NCBI GenBank assembly: GCA_030527705.1
Contig: JAUNAI010000011.1
Coordinates: 1-34,314, forward strand
From: Planctomycetia bacterium
Lineage (GTDB): Bacteria > Planctomycetota > Planctomycetia > Pirellulales > Thermoguttaceae
Length of the DNA: 34,314 nt
Direction: 5' to 3'
Both the position numbers and the translations under genes were made by a program. Under the pieces are notes generated by a model that worked only from the letters and a program-made list of their open reading frames with translations, was not told where the DNA came from and made no database searches. Numbering within the stretch: the first letter of the stretch is position 1; every line of letters starts with the position of its first letter. This document shows, one piece after another, positions 9,274 through 15,381 of this stretch.

Positions 9274-9399
9274 AAGGGTTTTTGGAAGAGGGTCTGGGAG
9301 AAACCTATTTTGCAAAAATGGTTTCTCCCACGGACGTTATCCTGTGACGGGTAGCAAGTTCCTCTGCGGAGCGCAGTGGAATCTTGCGTTGGTGTTTAG
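9249..9399 (+). repeat. Structured ~150-bp repeat, copy B
   Basis: It begins GCAAGCGTTCGTAGAACGCG, with GCGTTC/GAACGC as a 3-base-loop hairpin. Next comes a 10-bp perfect stem GGGAGAAACC/GGTTTCTCCC, then ACGGGTAGC, then a long hairpin GCAAG-TTCC-CTGCG / CGCAG-GGAA-CTTGC, ending in GTGTTTAG. It overlaps the last codons of the leucine-rich-repeat gene. With copy C it forms a ~350-bp imperfect palindrome between two convergent genes. Confidence 0.8.
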
Positions 9400-9449
9400 C
9401 TATTTAACCTTTTTTCGGTGTCGAAAGTGTTTTGGTATGGGGGGAATTT

Positions 9450-9598
9450 CTAAACACTAACGCCGAATTCTACCCTATCGGGAAGAATCGGCTACCCGTA
9501 AAGAATTTACGCTGGTGAGTGGGGAACATTTTTGCAAAATAGTTCCCCCTCACACTCCCCCTCAAAAAACCTCTTAATCGCGTTCTACGAACGCTTGC
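9450..9598 (-). repeat. Structured ~150-bp repeat, copy C (inverted)
   Basis: On the minus strand it starts with the same 25 bases as copy B apart from the final position(s) and ends in GTGTTTAG. The central hairpin is GGGGAAC/GTTCCCC around the same TATTTTGCAAAAAT loop as copy B. The last hairpin is GCCGATTCTTCCC / GGGTAGAATTCGGC. It lies about 30 bases beyond the ferritin stop codon, in the orientation of ferritin transcription. Confidence 0.8.
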
Positions 9599-9628
9599 TT
9601 TTTTGGTTTTTTTCTTCCTCTTTTTCTT

Positions 9629-10138
9629 TTATCCCTTCATATCAAACTGTGTCCTCTGTGCCAATTCGCGGTCCAGAAGGAAAATCGACGGCGTGTCAAT
9701 CTGCGCGTATCTCATCTGATGAAGAATATTCTCCACCATCGATTCTTCCTCCACCTGCGCGTCGATGAACCGTTTCAGAAGTGACTGAACCGCAAAATCT
9801 TTCTGCGCACTCGCTAACGTCGCTAAATCCTGAATCGACATCGTCATCAGTCGCTCATGCTCCAAAACCGCCTCAAAAAGCTCTTGCACGTTCTCCCACT
9901 GTCGCGGAGGTGCCTCAATCGTCGCAAGTTGCACCCTCCCCGACCGTTCCAGAATGTGTTTTGCGAGCATTTCCGCATGAACACAATCTTCCATTTTCTG
10001 TAGGTTCAGCCAATTTCCAAACCCCGGAAGTCCGTTTTCATAACAGTAATACGACATCGACAGGTACAGATACGCCGAGTAATATTCCCGATGAATCTGC
10101 GCATTGAGCGCGTCCAGAATTCCTTTTTCGATTTTCAT
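9629..10138 (-). CDS. Ferritin (FtnA-like non-haem iron storage protein)
   Basis: Ferritins oxidise Fe(II) and store it as a mineral in a 24-subunit cage, limiting iron toxicity and oxidative damage. The 169-residue four-helix sequence shows IHREYYSAYLYLSM with Glu at about residue 18, then KMEDCVHAEML with Glu50 and His54, and VEEESMVENIL in the third/fourth helix: the ferroxidase-centre pattern of bacterial FtnA. I chose the ATG at 10138, six bases after AGGAG; a GTG directly before it is possible. It converges on the leucine-rich-repeat gene, and the 3' side carries structured repeat copy C. Confidence 0.92.
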   Translation of the reverse strand: MKIEKGILDALNAQIHREYYSAYLYLSMSYYCYENGLPGFGNWLNLQKMEDCVHAEMLAKHILERSGRVQLATIEAPPRQWENVQELFEAVLEHERLMTMSIQDLATLASAQKDFAVQSLLKRFIDAQVEEESMVENILHQMRYAQIDTPSIFLLDRELAQRTQFDMKG

Positions 10139-10278
10139 CACTTACTCCTTTTTTATAAACAAAATTCCAAATTAACAAAATTTCCACTCTAATTTTATTA
10201 AAAGAAGCAAAATTTTACCTAAATTTCCAAAAAACAGGATAAATAACTTAAATATTTTAAGAAATTTAGAGAAAAAAG

Positions 10279-10307
10279 TTGCAATCCACCGTAAAATGTG
10301 TTATTAT
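10279..10307 (+). promoter_or_regulatory. Sigma-70-type promoter for csrA
   Basis: TTGCAA at 10279-10284 and TATTAT at 10302-10307 are spaced by 17 bases. The leader to the csrA ATG would be about 65 bases. Confidence 0.55.
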
Positions 10308-10378
10308 TGTTAAAAACAGCAAAATCATTAAAACAGATAAACATTATCCATTTTAACCATAGAGCAAGGAGTCGCGAT

Positions 10379-10618
10379 ATGTTGGTTTTATCACGGAGAC
10401 CGGATGAAAGTCTCATTATCAACGAGAACATCGAAGTTGTAGTCCTCGGTGTGACAGGGAATAAGGTTTCGCTAGGAATAGTGGCACCATCAGACGTTTC
10501 GGTCTACCGAAAAGAATTGGCGAAGCCGAAAAAGAAGAAAAAAGTGACTGTTGCAGGTCCTAAAAAGACTTGGCATGTGCTATCAAAGATACAGCAGATG
10601 AATTCCATGATTCGTTAA
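10379..10618 (+). CDS. csrA: Carbon storage regulator CsrA (RNA-binding translational regulator)
   Basis: CsrA dimers bind GGA motifs in mRNA leaders and adjust translation and stability of messages for carbon storage, motility and biofilm genes. The start MLVLSRRPDESLIINENIEV and the later GIVAPSDVSVYRKEL match the family closely, including the conserved Arg of the VxR motif. It is 79 residues; the last ~30 (Lys-rich KPKKKKK and a tail) extend beyond the ~60-residue core. I chose the ATG at 10379 because AAGGAG lies 8 bases upstream and MLVLSR is the universal start; a longer frame from 10298 has no support. In this window glgC is a plausible kind of target, by family knowledge only. Confidence 0.95.
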   Translation: MLVLSRRPDESLIINENIEVVVLGVTGNKVSLGIVAPSDVSVYRKELAKPKKKKKVTVAGPKKTWHVLSKIQQMNSMIR

Positions 10619-10638
10619 AATTCCATCATTTTTAGTTT

Positions 10639-10697
10639 CGGCAAATTGTTGCCACATATCGGCAATTAACTTCCGGCAATTACGGCAACATCGGCAA
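10639..10697 (+). repeat. Cluster of five CGGCAA repeats upstream of the GH16 gene
   Basis: CGGCAA occurs at 10639, 10660, 10674, 10683 and 10692, four of them followed by AT-rich AWTT-type sequence. The cluster lies between csrA and the GH16 start codon. It could be a protein-binding array or a local direct-repeat expansion; no function is known. Confidence 0.5.
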
Positions 10698-10722
10698 TTT
10701 TCCGTTTCAAAGGAATTTTACC

Positions 10723-11616
10723 ATGCAAAAGACAATTATTTTGATTACGATGGTTCTTTTTGGAGCGATACCGACCTTTTTATGGGCAGATTCTCCGGAA
10801 GAAAAAGTCGCCCCAATCCGTCCTGGCTGGAAACTCGTTTTCGAGGACACTTTCGACGGTGTTACGAAACTTGATTCAGAAAAATGGTTCGATACCTATC
10901 GCTCAGAGCGGCTGGAATATCAGGAATTGCTCAAAAATCCGAACTGGAAATCTAACCAAAAGTTTTCTCAGGCGCATTATGTGATCGAAGATGGCATTCT
11001 GAAAATCCGTCTTGATCGTGATTTACCAAAGCGGAAAGATATTTTAAGTACGACTGTTTCCTCTATTCAGACTTCACGATGGACGTACAATCCGCACGAT
11101 AAAACGTTCGGAACCAACGATAAATTTACCGCGAAATACGGCTGGTTTGAGATTCGTTGCCGAATGCCGAAGGGGAATGGATTGCATAGCGCGTTTTGGC
11201 TTCTTCAGAAAGAGGCAGATAAACAAGAAATAAAACTGGACGGTAAGCGTGGAAAAGTCGGTGATGGTGTCGTAGAAATCGATATTTTTGAAATGCTCGG
11301 CAGTAAGGTAGACGAGCGTATCAATTATTTTAATGTTCACTTCACAGAAAATGGGCATTATAAGTATCATTTCGATTTCGACTGTTCACAGGAATTCCAC
11401 ACATGGGCACTAAACTGGGAAGAAGGACGTCTGACGTGGTATCTCGACGGCAAAGAAATTTGTGTTTATGAGGGAGAAACACCTAAAAACGAAATGTTAA
11501 TCCTTCTCGGACTTTACCAGAACTGTGGTTGGACTGGTCCGATGGACCCTGAAATGCCATATCCACGCGATTTTGAAATTGATTATATTCGTGTCTGGCA
11601 AAAAGAAACAAATTAA
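10723..11616 (+). CDS. Secreted glycoside hydrolase family 16 protein
   Basis: GH16 enzymes cut beta-1,3/1,4-glucans, laminarin, agar, carrageenan or related polymers. The 297-residue protein has a signal peptide (TIILITMVLFGAIPTFLWA) and a single jelly-roll catalytic domain. The catalytic motif EIDIFE is at residues 185-190, with Glu185 as the likely nucleophile, Asp187 as helper and Glu190 as acid/base. Conserved flanks include YGWFEIRCRMPKGNGLHSAF, FHTWALNWEEGRLTWYLDG and the C-terminal FEIDYIRVWQ. AAAGGA lies upstream of the ATG. The substrate cannot be told from sequence reading alone. On the plus strand this gene is G-rich relative to C, unlike the neighbouring leucine-rich-repeat gene. 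Confidence 0.93.
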   Translation: MQKTIILITMVLFGAIPTFLWADSPEEKVAPIRPGWKLVFEDTFDGVTKLDSEKWFDTYRSERLEYQELLKNPNWKSNQKFSQAHYVIEDGILKIRLDRDLPKRKDILSTTVSSIQTSRWTYNPHDKTFGTNDKFTAKYGWFEIRCRMPKGNGLHSAFWLLQKEADKQEIKLDGKRGKVGDGVVEIDIFEMLGSKVDERINYFNVHFTENGHYKYHFDFDCSQEFHTWALNWEEGRLTWYLDGKEICVYEGETPKNEMLILLGLYQNCGWTGPMDPEMPYPRDFEIDYIRVWQKETN

Positions 11617-11661
11617 AAAGAAGCCAAGAGCAGAAAATTTTTAAGTTTTTAATCGTATAAC

Positions 11662-11698
11662 GGGGGAGCAATTCGTAAAACACTCCCCCACTTACGAA
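11662..11698. terminator. Two overlapping alternative hairpins after the GH16 gene
   Basis: GGGGGAG at 11662-11668 pairs with CTCCCCC at 11683-11689, while TTCGTAA at 11672-11678 pairs with TTACGAA at 11692-11698. The arms interleave, so the two stems exclude each other or form a strained pseudoknot. There is no T-run, so a terminator role is a guess. Confidence 0.4.
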
Positions 11699-11754
11699 CA
11701 CGGATTTTCCAAGGGTATCATCTCCTAAAAGATAAAACTTGATATGCTTAGAAC

Positions 11755-11967
11755 TTATAGTTCATCTTCTTCATCTCTTTTATATATCTCTGGATTTAAT
11801 TTCTCTTCCGATATTTTTTCTTCCTGTATGACTCTTGGTTCTTCAGATTCACGAGGTGATTCACAATATCGATGCAATATATAATTGAGGAAAAAGATAA
11901 CCAGCATACAATAAGTATACCCAACCAATAACTGAATAAATAACTTATCCTCTCTACTTAGTTTCAT
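11755..11967 (-). CDS. Small single-pass membrane protein of unknown function
   Basis: The 70-residue frame starts MKLSREDKLF and has one clear hydrophobic helix at about residues 10-31 (FIQLLVGYTYCMLVIFFLNY), followed by a strongly charged, mainly acidic tail (ESPRESEEPRVIQEEK...KRDEEDEL). This is the expected pattern for a small inner-membrane protein. A weak TAGGG lies about 6 bases before the ATG. The bases just before the ATG, GGTACAGA at 11968-11975, exactly repeat one strand of the closing helix in the structured RNA upstream, which argues that the frame is a real, regulated gene. No family is recognised. A type I toxin-like peptide is an alternative idea, though the acidic tail is unusual for one. 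Confidence 0.55.
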   Translation of the reverse strand: MKLSREDKLFIQLLVGYTYCMLVIFFLNYILHRYCESPRESEEPRVIQEEKISEEKLNPEIYKRDEEDEL

Positions 11968-12040
11968 TCTGTACCCTACTTTCTGATGGAAAATTAAAGG
12001 AAATCCCCCTCTTTCAATTTCAGAAAATTCGACAAGAAAT

Positions 12041-12069
12041 AAAAAAAGGGAGTACGTCTAACGTATCCC
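12041..12069 (-). terminator. Intrinsic terminator of the structured RNA
   Basis: On the minus strand GGGATACGT-TAG-ACGTACTCCC forms a stem of about nine pairs (one bulged base) and is followed by seven T residues. Its first base is the last base of the closing-helix strand. The segment GATACGT in its 5' arm can pair instead with ACGTATC at 12108-12102 upstream. Confidence 0.8.
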
Positions 12070-12264
12070 GGTACAGAGGTCTGCAACAACCCACAAAAAC
12101 AGATACGTGACGACTCCCGAAGGAGCCACACGCTCTTGTTTTTGTAAGTGCATAAATACATAGAATCCCCTAACCCTTAAGCTAGGGGTTCACACGCCGA
12201 AACGATTTAGATGTTGCAGTTTCTGTACCGTTAAGCGAATTCTGGACAAATAGAGTCCTATGTT
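12041..12264 (-). ncRNA. Structured leader RNA / candidate riboswitch or independent small RNA
   Basis: A consensus promoter lies upstream and an intrinsic terminator ends the RNA, about 224 bases apart. Inside, CGGTACAGA (12230-12222) pairs with TCTGTACCG (12077-12069), and CTGCAACA (12219-12212) with TGTTGCAG (12088-12081), forming a closing helix with a small internal loop. It encloses two hairpins: CCCCTA/TAGGGG at 12188-12167, and a longer one with ACAAAAACA/TGTTTTTGT at 12145-12093 capped by GGCTCC-TTCG-GGAGTC, a stable UUCG tetraloop. A small 5' hairpin GGAC/GTCC precedes them. The small membrane-protein gene follows 73 bases after the terminator. I do not recognise the class; it does not resemble 6S, tmRNA, SRP or RNase P RNA as I know them. 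Confidence 0.75.
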
Positions 12265-12270
12265 CATTTT

Positions 12271-12298
12271 ATTATAATCAGTAAATGAGAAATGTCAA
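12271..12298 (-). promoter_or_regulatory. Consensus sigma-70 promoter for the structured RNA
   Basis: On the minus strand TTGACA (12298-12293) and TATAAT (12276-12271) are both perfect consensus hexamers, separated by 16 bases. The expected transcription start is near 12264. Confidence 0.85.
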
Positions 12299-12472
12299 AA
12301 TGTGGTGAGAAATTTTATGAGAAATATAAAAAAATCCCCCCCAAACAGAAATTAGGATTGATTAAATCACCAGTCGATTACGGATAAAAGCAGGAAAACC
12401 ACATGCAACGGAAAATTGAAAAGTAATTTAATAAATTCCTAAATACGTTCTCTCCGGTCGTTCCTTGACGGT

Positions 12473-13603
12473 TCATCCTCCAAACGATAAATGTACGCGT
12501 GAATTTCCAGGACCTTTTCCGATTTCTCGCCCTATTCCAAGAATTCTTTCTTTCAACTCGCGGTCATATTTTTCCGCTTCTTCAGCCGTGTTGGCTTTCG
12601 AGGGATAAATCTCGTACAGCTGACGGTATTTCGCCGGCGTCACGTTCGGCATGATGACGTTCGCGCCACGCGTTAAGCCATTTCGGTGTCCCTGAGAACG
12701 GTCGATGCACGCCAACGCGGTCGTTGCGGGGATGTTCGAGCGTGGGCAGAGCAGTCGGGTTAACGCCACCGTTTTCAGCGTCATTAACTCATCGTTCGTC
12801 ACAAAATTCGCATTTTGCGACTCGAAAACCGGCTCCATCACACGTAACTGCTGGAGCTGATAATATTCCTGTCCCAGCGGAGTTTCCGGATGTGGTAAGT
12901 ACGGCCCAACACCAATCATATCAAGATTCAGCGTCCGGAACATTTCGATGTCATTCGCCAGATCGTCCCACGTCTGTCCCGGCACGCCAACCATAACACC
13001 ACTACCGACTTCATAACCGATTTCTCGCAGAGCACGCAACGCCTCCAGACGCACGTTTAATCCCGGGTGACCAGGGTGTAAACGCTGAAAAAGTTCGGGA
13101 TTCGACGTCTCAAACCGTAACAGATACCGATTCGCACCAGCCGAGAACCATTCCCGGTACGCCTGAAAATTATTATCCGCACGCTCACCAAGACTCAGCG
13201 TAATCGCAATTTTCGAGACCTTCCTAATTTCCTGAATTATCTCCGTTATCCACTCCGTCGGCATGGCAGCCGGTGCCTCACCCGCCTGAAGAACCACACT
13301 TCCATACCCCAGTTTTTCTGCCAAGAACACACTTTCCAGAATTTCCTCCAGCGTCATTCGGTATCGCTGAACATTCGCGTTTCGCACACGGATTCCACAG
13401 TACGTACACTGTCCCGTACAGATATTCGACACTTCAATCAGCCCACGTAGATGGACTTCATTTCCGACGTTCTTTTCACGTGTTTCGTCCGCTTTTTTCC
13501 AGAGCGTCTCCAATTCATCCACGTCCAACGAGCGTAAAAGATGTAAAATCTCTCCGTGTGACAGATTTTCCCAATTCTGAGGCGTTTCGACTTCCATTTT
13601 CAC
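12473..13603 (-). CDS. hydE: [FeFe]-hydrogenase maturase HydE, radical SAM enzyme
   Basis: HydE works with HydF and HydG to build the two-iron subcluster of the [FeFe]-hydrogenase active site; it cleaves S-adenosylmethionine using a 4Fe-4S cluster. The cluster motif CTGQCTYC gives Cys62, Cys66 and Cys69 in the CxxxCxxC form. Family stretches follow in order: LIEVSNICTGQCTYCGIRV, GYGSVVLQAGE, AITLSLGER, GANRYLLRFET, MVGVPGQTWDDL, MIGVGPYLPHPETPLG, PATTALACID, and GANVIMPNVTP. Biotin synthase is the nearest alternative, but these stretches fit HydE better. It is 376 residues, full length. The DUF6485 gene lies 53 bases upstream on the same strand. hydF, hydG and the hydrogenase itself are not in this window. 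It points to an anaerobic, hydrogen-metabolising organism. Confidence 0.88.
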   Translation of the reverse strand: MKMEVETPQNWENLSHGEILHLLRSLDVDELETLWKKADETREKNVGNEVHLRGLIEVSNICTGQCTYCGIRVRNANVQRYRMTLEEILESVFLAEKLGYGSVVLQAGEAPAAMPTEWITEIIQEIRKVSKIAITLSLGERADNNFQAYREWFSAGANRYLLRFETSNPELFQRLHPGHPGLNVRLEALRALREIGYEVGSGVMVGVPGQTWDDLANDIEMFRTLNLDMIGVGPYLPHPETPLGQEYYQLQQLRVMEPVFESQNANFVTNDELMTLKTVALTRLLCPRSNIPATTALACIDRSQGHRNGLTRGANVIMPNVTPAKYRQLYEIYPSKANTAEEAEKYDRELKERILGIGREIGKGPGNSRVHLSFGG

Positions 13604-13656
13604 TGTTTTTCTCGACTTTTTCGTCTCGGTTCGACTAGATTCTCGATAAAACTAGA

Positions 13657-13860
13657 CTAGATTCTCTTTTCCATCACTTCTTTCGCGAAATGCTCGAAGC
13701 TCCGGTCATACGTTGCCTCGCCGTCTTTCGAGAAAAAACAGCCGGGAACCTGACGTTTCGCGAGATGATACCGCACGCAGTCACAACACATACCACGTCG
13801 TGAACAGCTGGTGTAAGTACAGGCGCAATTCACGCTATTTTCCGCTTTTTTACATTCCAT
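13657..13860 (-). CDS. Cysteine-rich DUF6485 family protein
   Basis: A 67-residue protein with eight or more cysteines in the order CACTYTSCSRRGMCCDCVRY, then GCFFS, matching the small DUF6485 family known from anaerobes (CxCTY..C.R.G.CC.C..YH pattern). The spacing suggests a metal or iron-sulfur site; this is an inference. AAAGGA lies about 8 bases before the ATG. It lies directly upstream of hydE, probably in one transcript, so a link to hydrogenase maturation or redox metabolism is possible but unproven. Confidence 0.82.
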   Translation of the reverse strand: MECKKAENSVNCACTYTSCSRRGMCCDCVRYHLAKRQVPGCFFSKDGEATYDRSFEHFAKEVMEKRI

Positions 13861-13994
13861 AACGCATTCCTTTCACATAAAAATTGGATTCTACAGATAT
13901 TTTTCGTTAAAATTTCCACTCATACTTTCTCAGTATACCCCGAAAACTGTAATTTGTCAAGGAGGGTTAAAGAAAACGTCTCTGGAACGCCCCT

Positions 13995-14023
13995 CTTGAC
14001 AAGTGAAAAATTTTTTATGATAC
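13995..14023 (+). promoter_or_regulatory. Possible promoter reading into a repeat element, no gene downstream
   Basis: TTGACA near 13997 is followed after 17 bases by GATACT. On the plus strand it reads into the 104-bp element at 14032 and then into the 3' end of the minus-strand M16-like gene. It may be fortuitous, or drive an antisense RNA. Confidence 0.3.
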
Positions 14024-14031
14024 TAATATTT

Positions 14032-14133
14032 TATATCAACTCCACTTGAAATTTCTATTTTCCGTCGTTTCGCATTAGAAAAACGACTACAGCAGAACCG
14101 ATCTTTCCTGAATTCTCATATAAAATCAGTATA
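14032..14133 (-). mobile_element. 104-bp TA-flanked inverted-repeat element, copy 2
   Basis: This copy lies in the gap between the DUF6485 and M16-like genes. The left end reads TATATCAACTCCACTTGAAA and the right end, on the other strand, TATACTGATTTTATATGAGA. The internal hairpin is GTCGTTT...AAACGAC. TA precedes and follows it. Confidence 0.65.
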
Positions 14134-14145
14134 GGAATGTAACCA

Positions 14146-15372
14146 TTATCTCAACTTCAACGCTTTTCGTCCGAGCGTACAGAGTAAAATATCTCCGACC
14201 GGGTGAGTGGCGGCGTAGTCGTTCACTTCTGCAAGCGTTAAACTCTCCATTTTCTCCAAAATTTCCTCGTTCCTCCGGACACGCCCAAAATTCACCCAAT
14301 CGCCAATCATCTCGGTCGCCCATGACTGACACGATTCCTGGGAAGTCAGGAGCGTCATCCGATACCGAGCCTTAAACGCACGAAATTCTTCTTCCGTTAT
14401 CCCTTCTTCCAGTCGGCGAATTTCCTGAAGAATCACGTCCAGCGTCTGTTGCGCATTTTCCGTCCGGCAACTTGCCGTGCAAAAAACGCCCGCAACGGAG
14501 CGAAGCGAGCAACACCGTGCATCCACATCATAACATAAACCCCGTTTTTCACGCACTTCATTAAATAACCGTGAATTCATCCCACCGCTTAACACGCTAA
14601 TCGGCGCCCACGCTTTCAGGCGGTCCGGGTGCGCGTACGGTAACGTTTCCCACGCCAGTCCAATCTGTGTCTGTGTCGCACGTGACGGTATATGAACCGA
14701 CTCTCTTTTCGCCACGAATTCCGGCTGCGTCGGCAATTCCCCACGCTCCCAGTCGCCAAACAGCCTTTCAATCTGACATGCTATCTTTTCCCAGTCGAAA
14801 TTTCCCGTCACCGCCATCACACACCGATTCGGCATCAATAGTTTTTTATGCTGATAAAGAATATCCTCCCAGACGATATTTTCGATTCCCTCGCGGTCTC
14901 CGTCTACATTATGTCCCCACGCTTTTCCGTAAAATTGTTCGTCCAGAATCTGTCCCAATTTCCCTTCCGGACTGTCCGCAATCGACGCCATTTCACGTAA
15001 AAGAACCTGTCTCCCCGCCTCCATTTCGTCCTGTGGCATACGTGGAAACCGGATTAAATCGGCATATAAATTCAACGTATCTTCCAGATTTTCCTTGAGC
15101 ATCGCTGCTTGGAATTTTAGATTCGAGGCGGTCAACGTCTCCGTCCGATCAATTCCGATTCGGTCAATCGCCTCCAAAAAACCACGTGCCGACAGATTCC
15201 CAGCCCCACGTAACATCATCTCACAGACAAACGCCGCCAGCCCATATTTTCCGACAGGGTCCCATGCGCTTCCAATTCCCGTCGCAATCGACACCGCCGC
15301 TGACTGAAATTCCGGCAAAATATCCCCTAAAAGTGTAAAACCATTCGGTAAAACAAGCTGATAATTCATCAT
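14146..15372 (-). CDS. M16 (pitrilysin/insulinase) family protein lacking the zinc site
   Basis: The 408-residue sequence has the two-half M16 layout: an N-terminal domain opening LPNGFTLLGDI and GKYGLAAF, and a C-terminal domain with NSRLFNEVREKRGLCYDVDA. Active M16 enzymes carry HxxEH just after GLAHF; here the corresponding stretch is GLAAFVCEMML (residues 44-54), so His-47, Glu-50 and His-51 are replaced by Ala, Cys and Glu. It is therefore probably not a peptidase by itself. Known inactive M16 proteins act as partner subunits of active ones or as binding proteins. No signal peptide is seen. It starts 9 bases after the glycosyltransferase stop, so the two are co-transcribed. Confidence 0.85.
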   Translation of the reverse strand: MMNYQLVLPNGFTLLGDILPEFQSAAVSIATGIGSAWDPVGKYGLAAFVCEMMLRGAGNLSARGFLEAIDRIGIDRTETLTASNLKFQAAMLKENLEDTLNLYADLIRFPRMPQDEMEAGRQVLLREMASIADSPEGKLGQILDEQFYGKAWGHNVDGDREGIENIVWEDILYQHKKLLMPNRCVMAVTGNFDWEKIACQIERLFGDWERGELPTQPEFVAKRESVHIPSRATQTQIGLAWETLPYAHPDRLKAWAPISVLSGGMNSRLFNEVREKRGLCYDVDARCCSLRSVAGVFCTASCRTENAQQTLDVILQEIRRLEEGITEEEFRAFKARYRMTLLTSQESCQSWATEMIGDWVNFGRVRRNEEILEKMESLTLAEVNDYAATHPVGDILLCTLGRKALKLR

Positions 15373-15381
15373 ATTATTTTC

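Noticed and set aside
11662-11698. A stable H-type pseudoknot
   Set aside because: The second connecting loop would have only two bases to cross a seven-pair stem, which is too short; competing hairpins are more likely.
12041-12264. Naming the structured RNA as 6S RNA, tmRNA, SRP RNA or RNase P RNA
   Set aside because: The closing helix and two-hairpin layout lack the conserved sequences of SRP and RNase P, the CCA end of tmRNA, and the long central bubble of 6S RNA. It is left unnamed.
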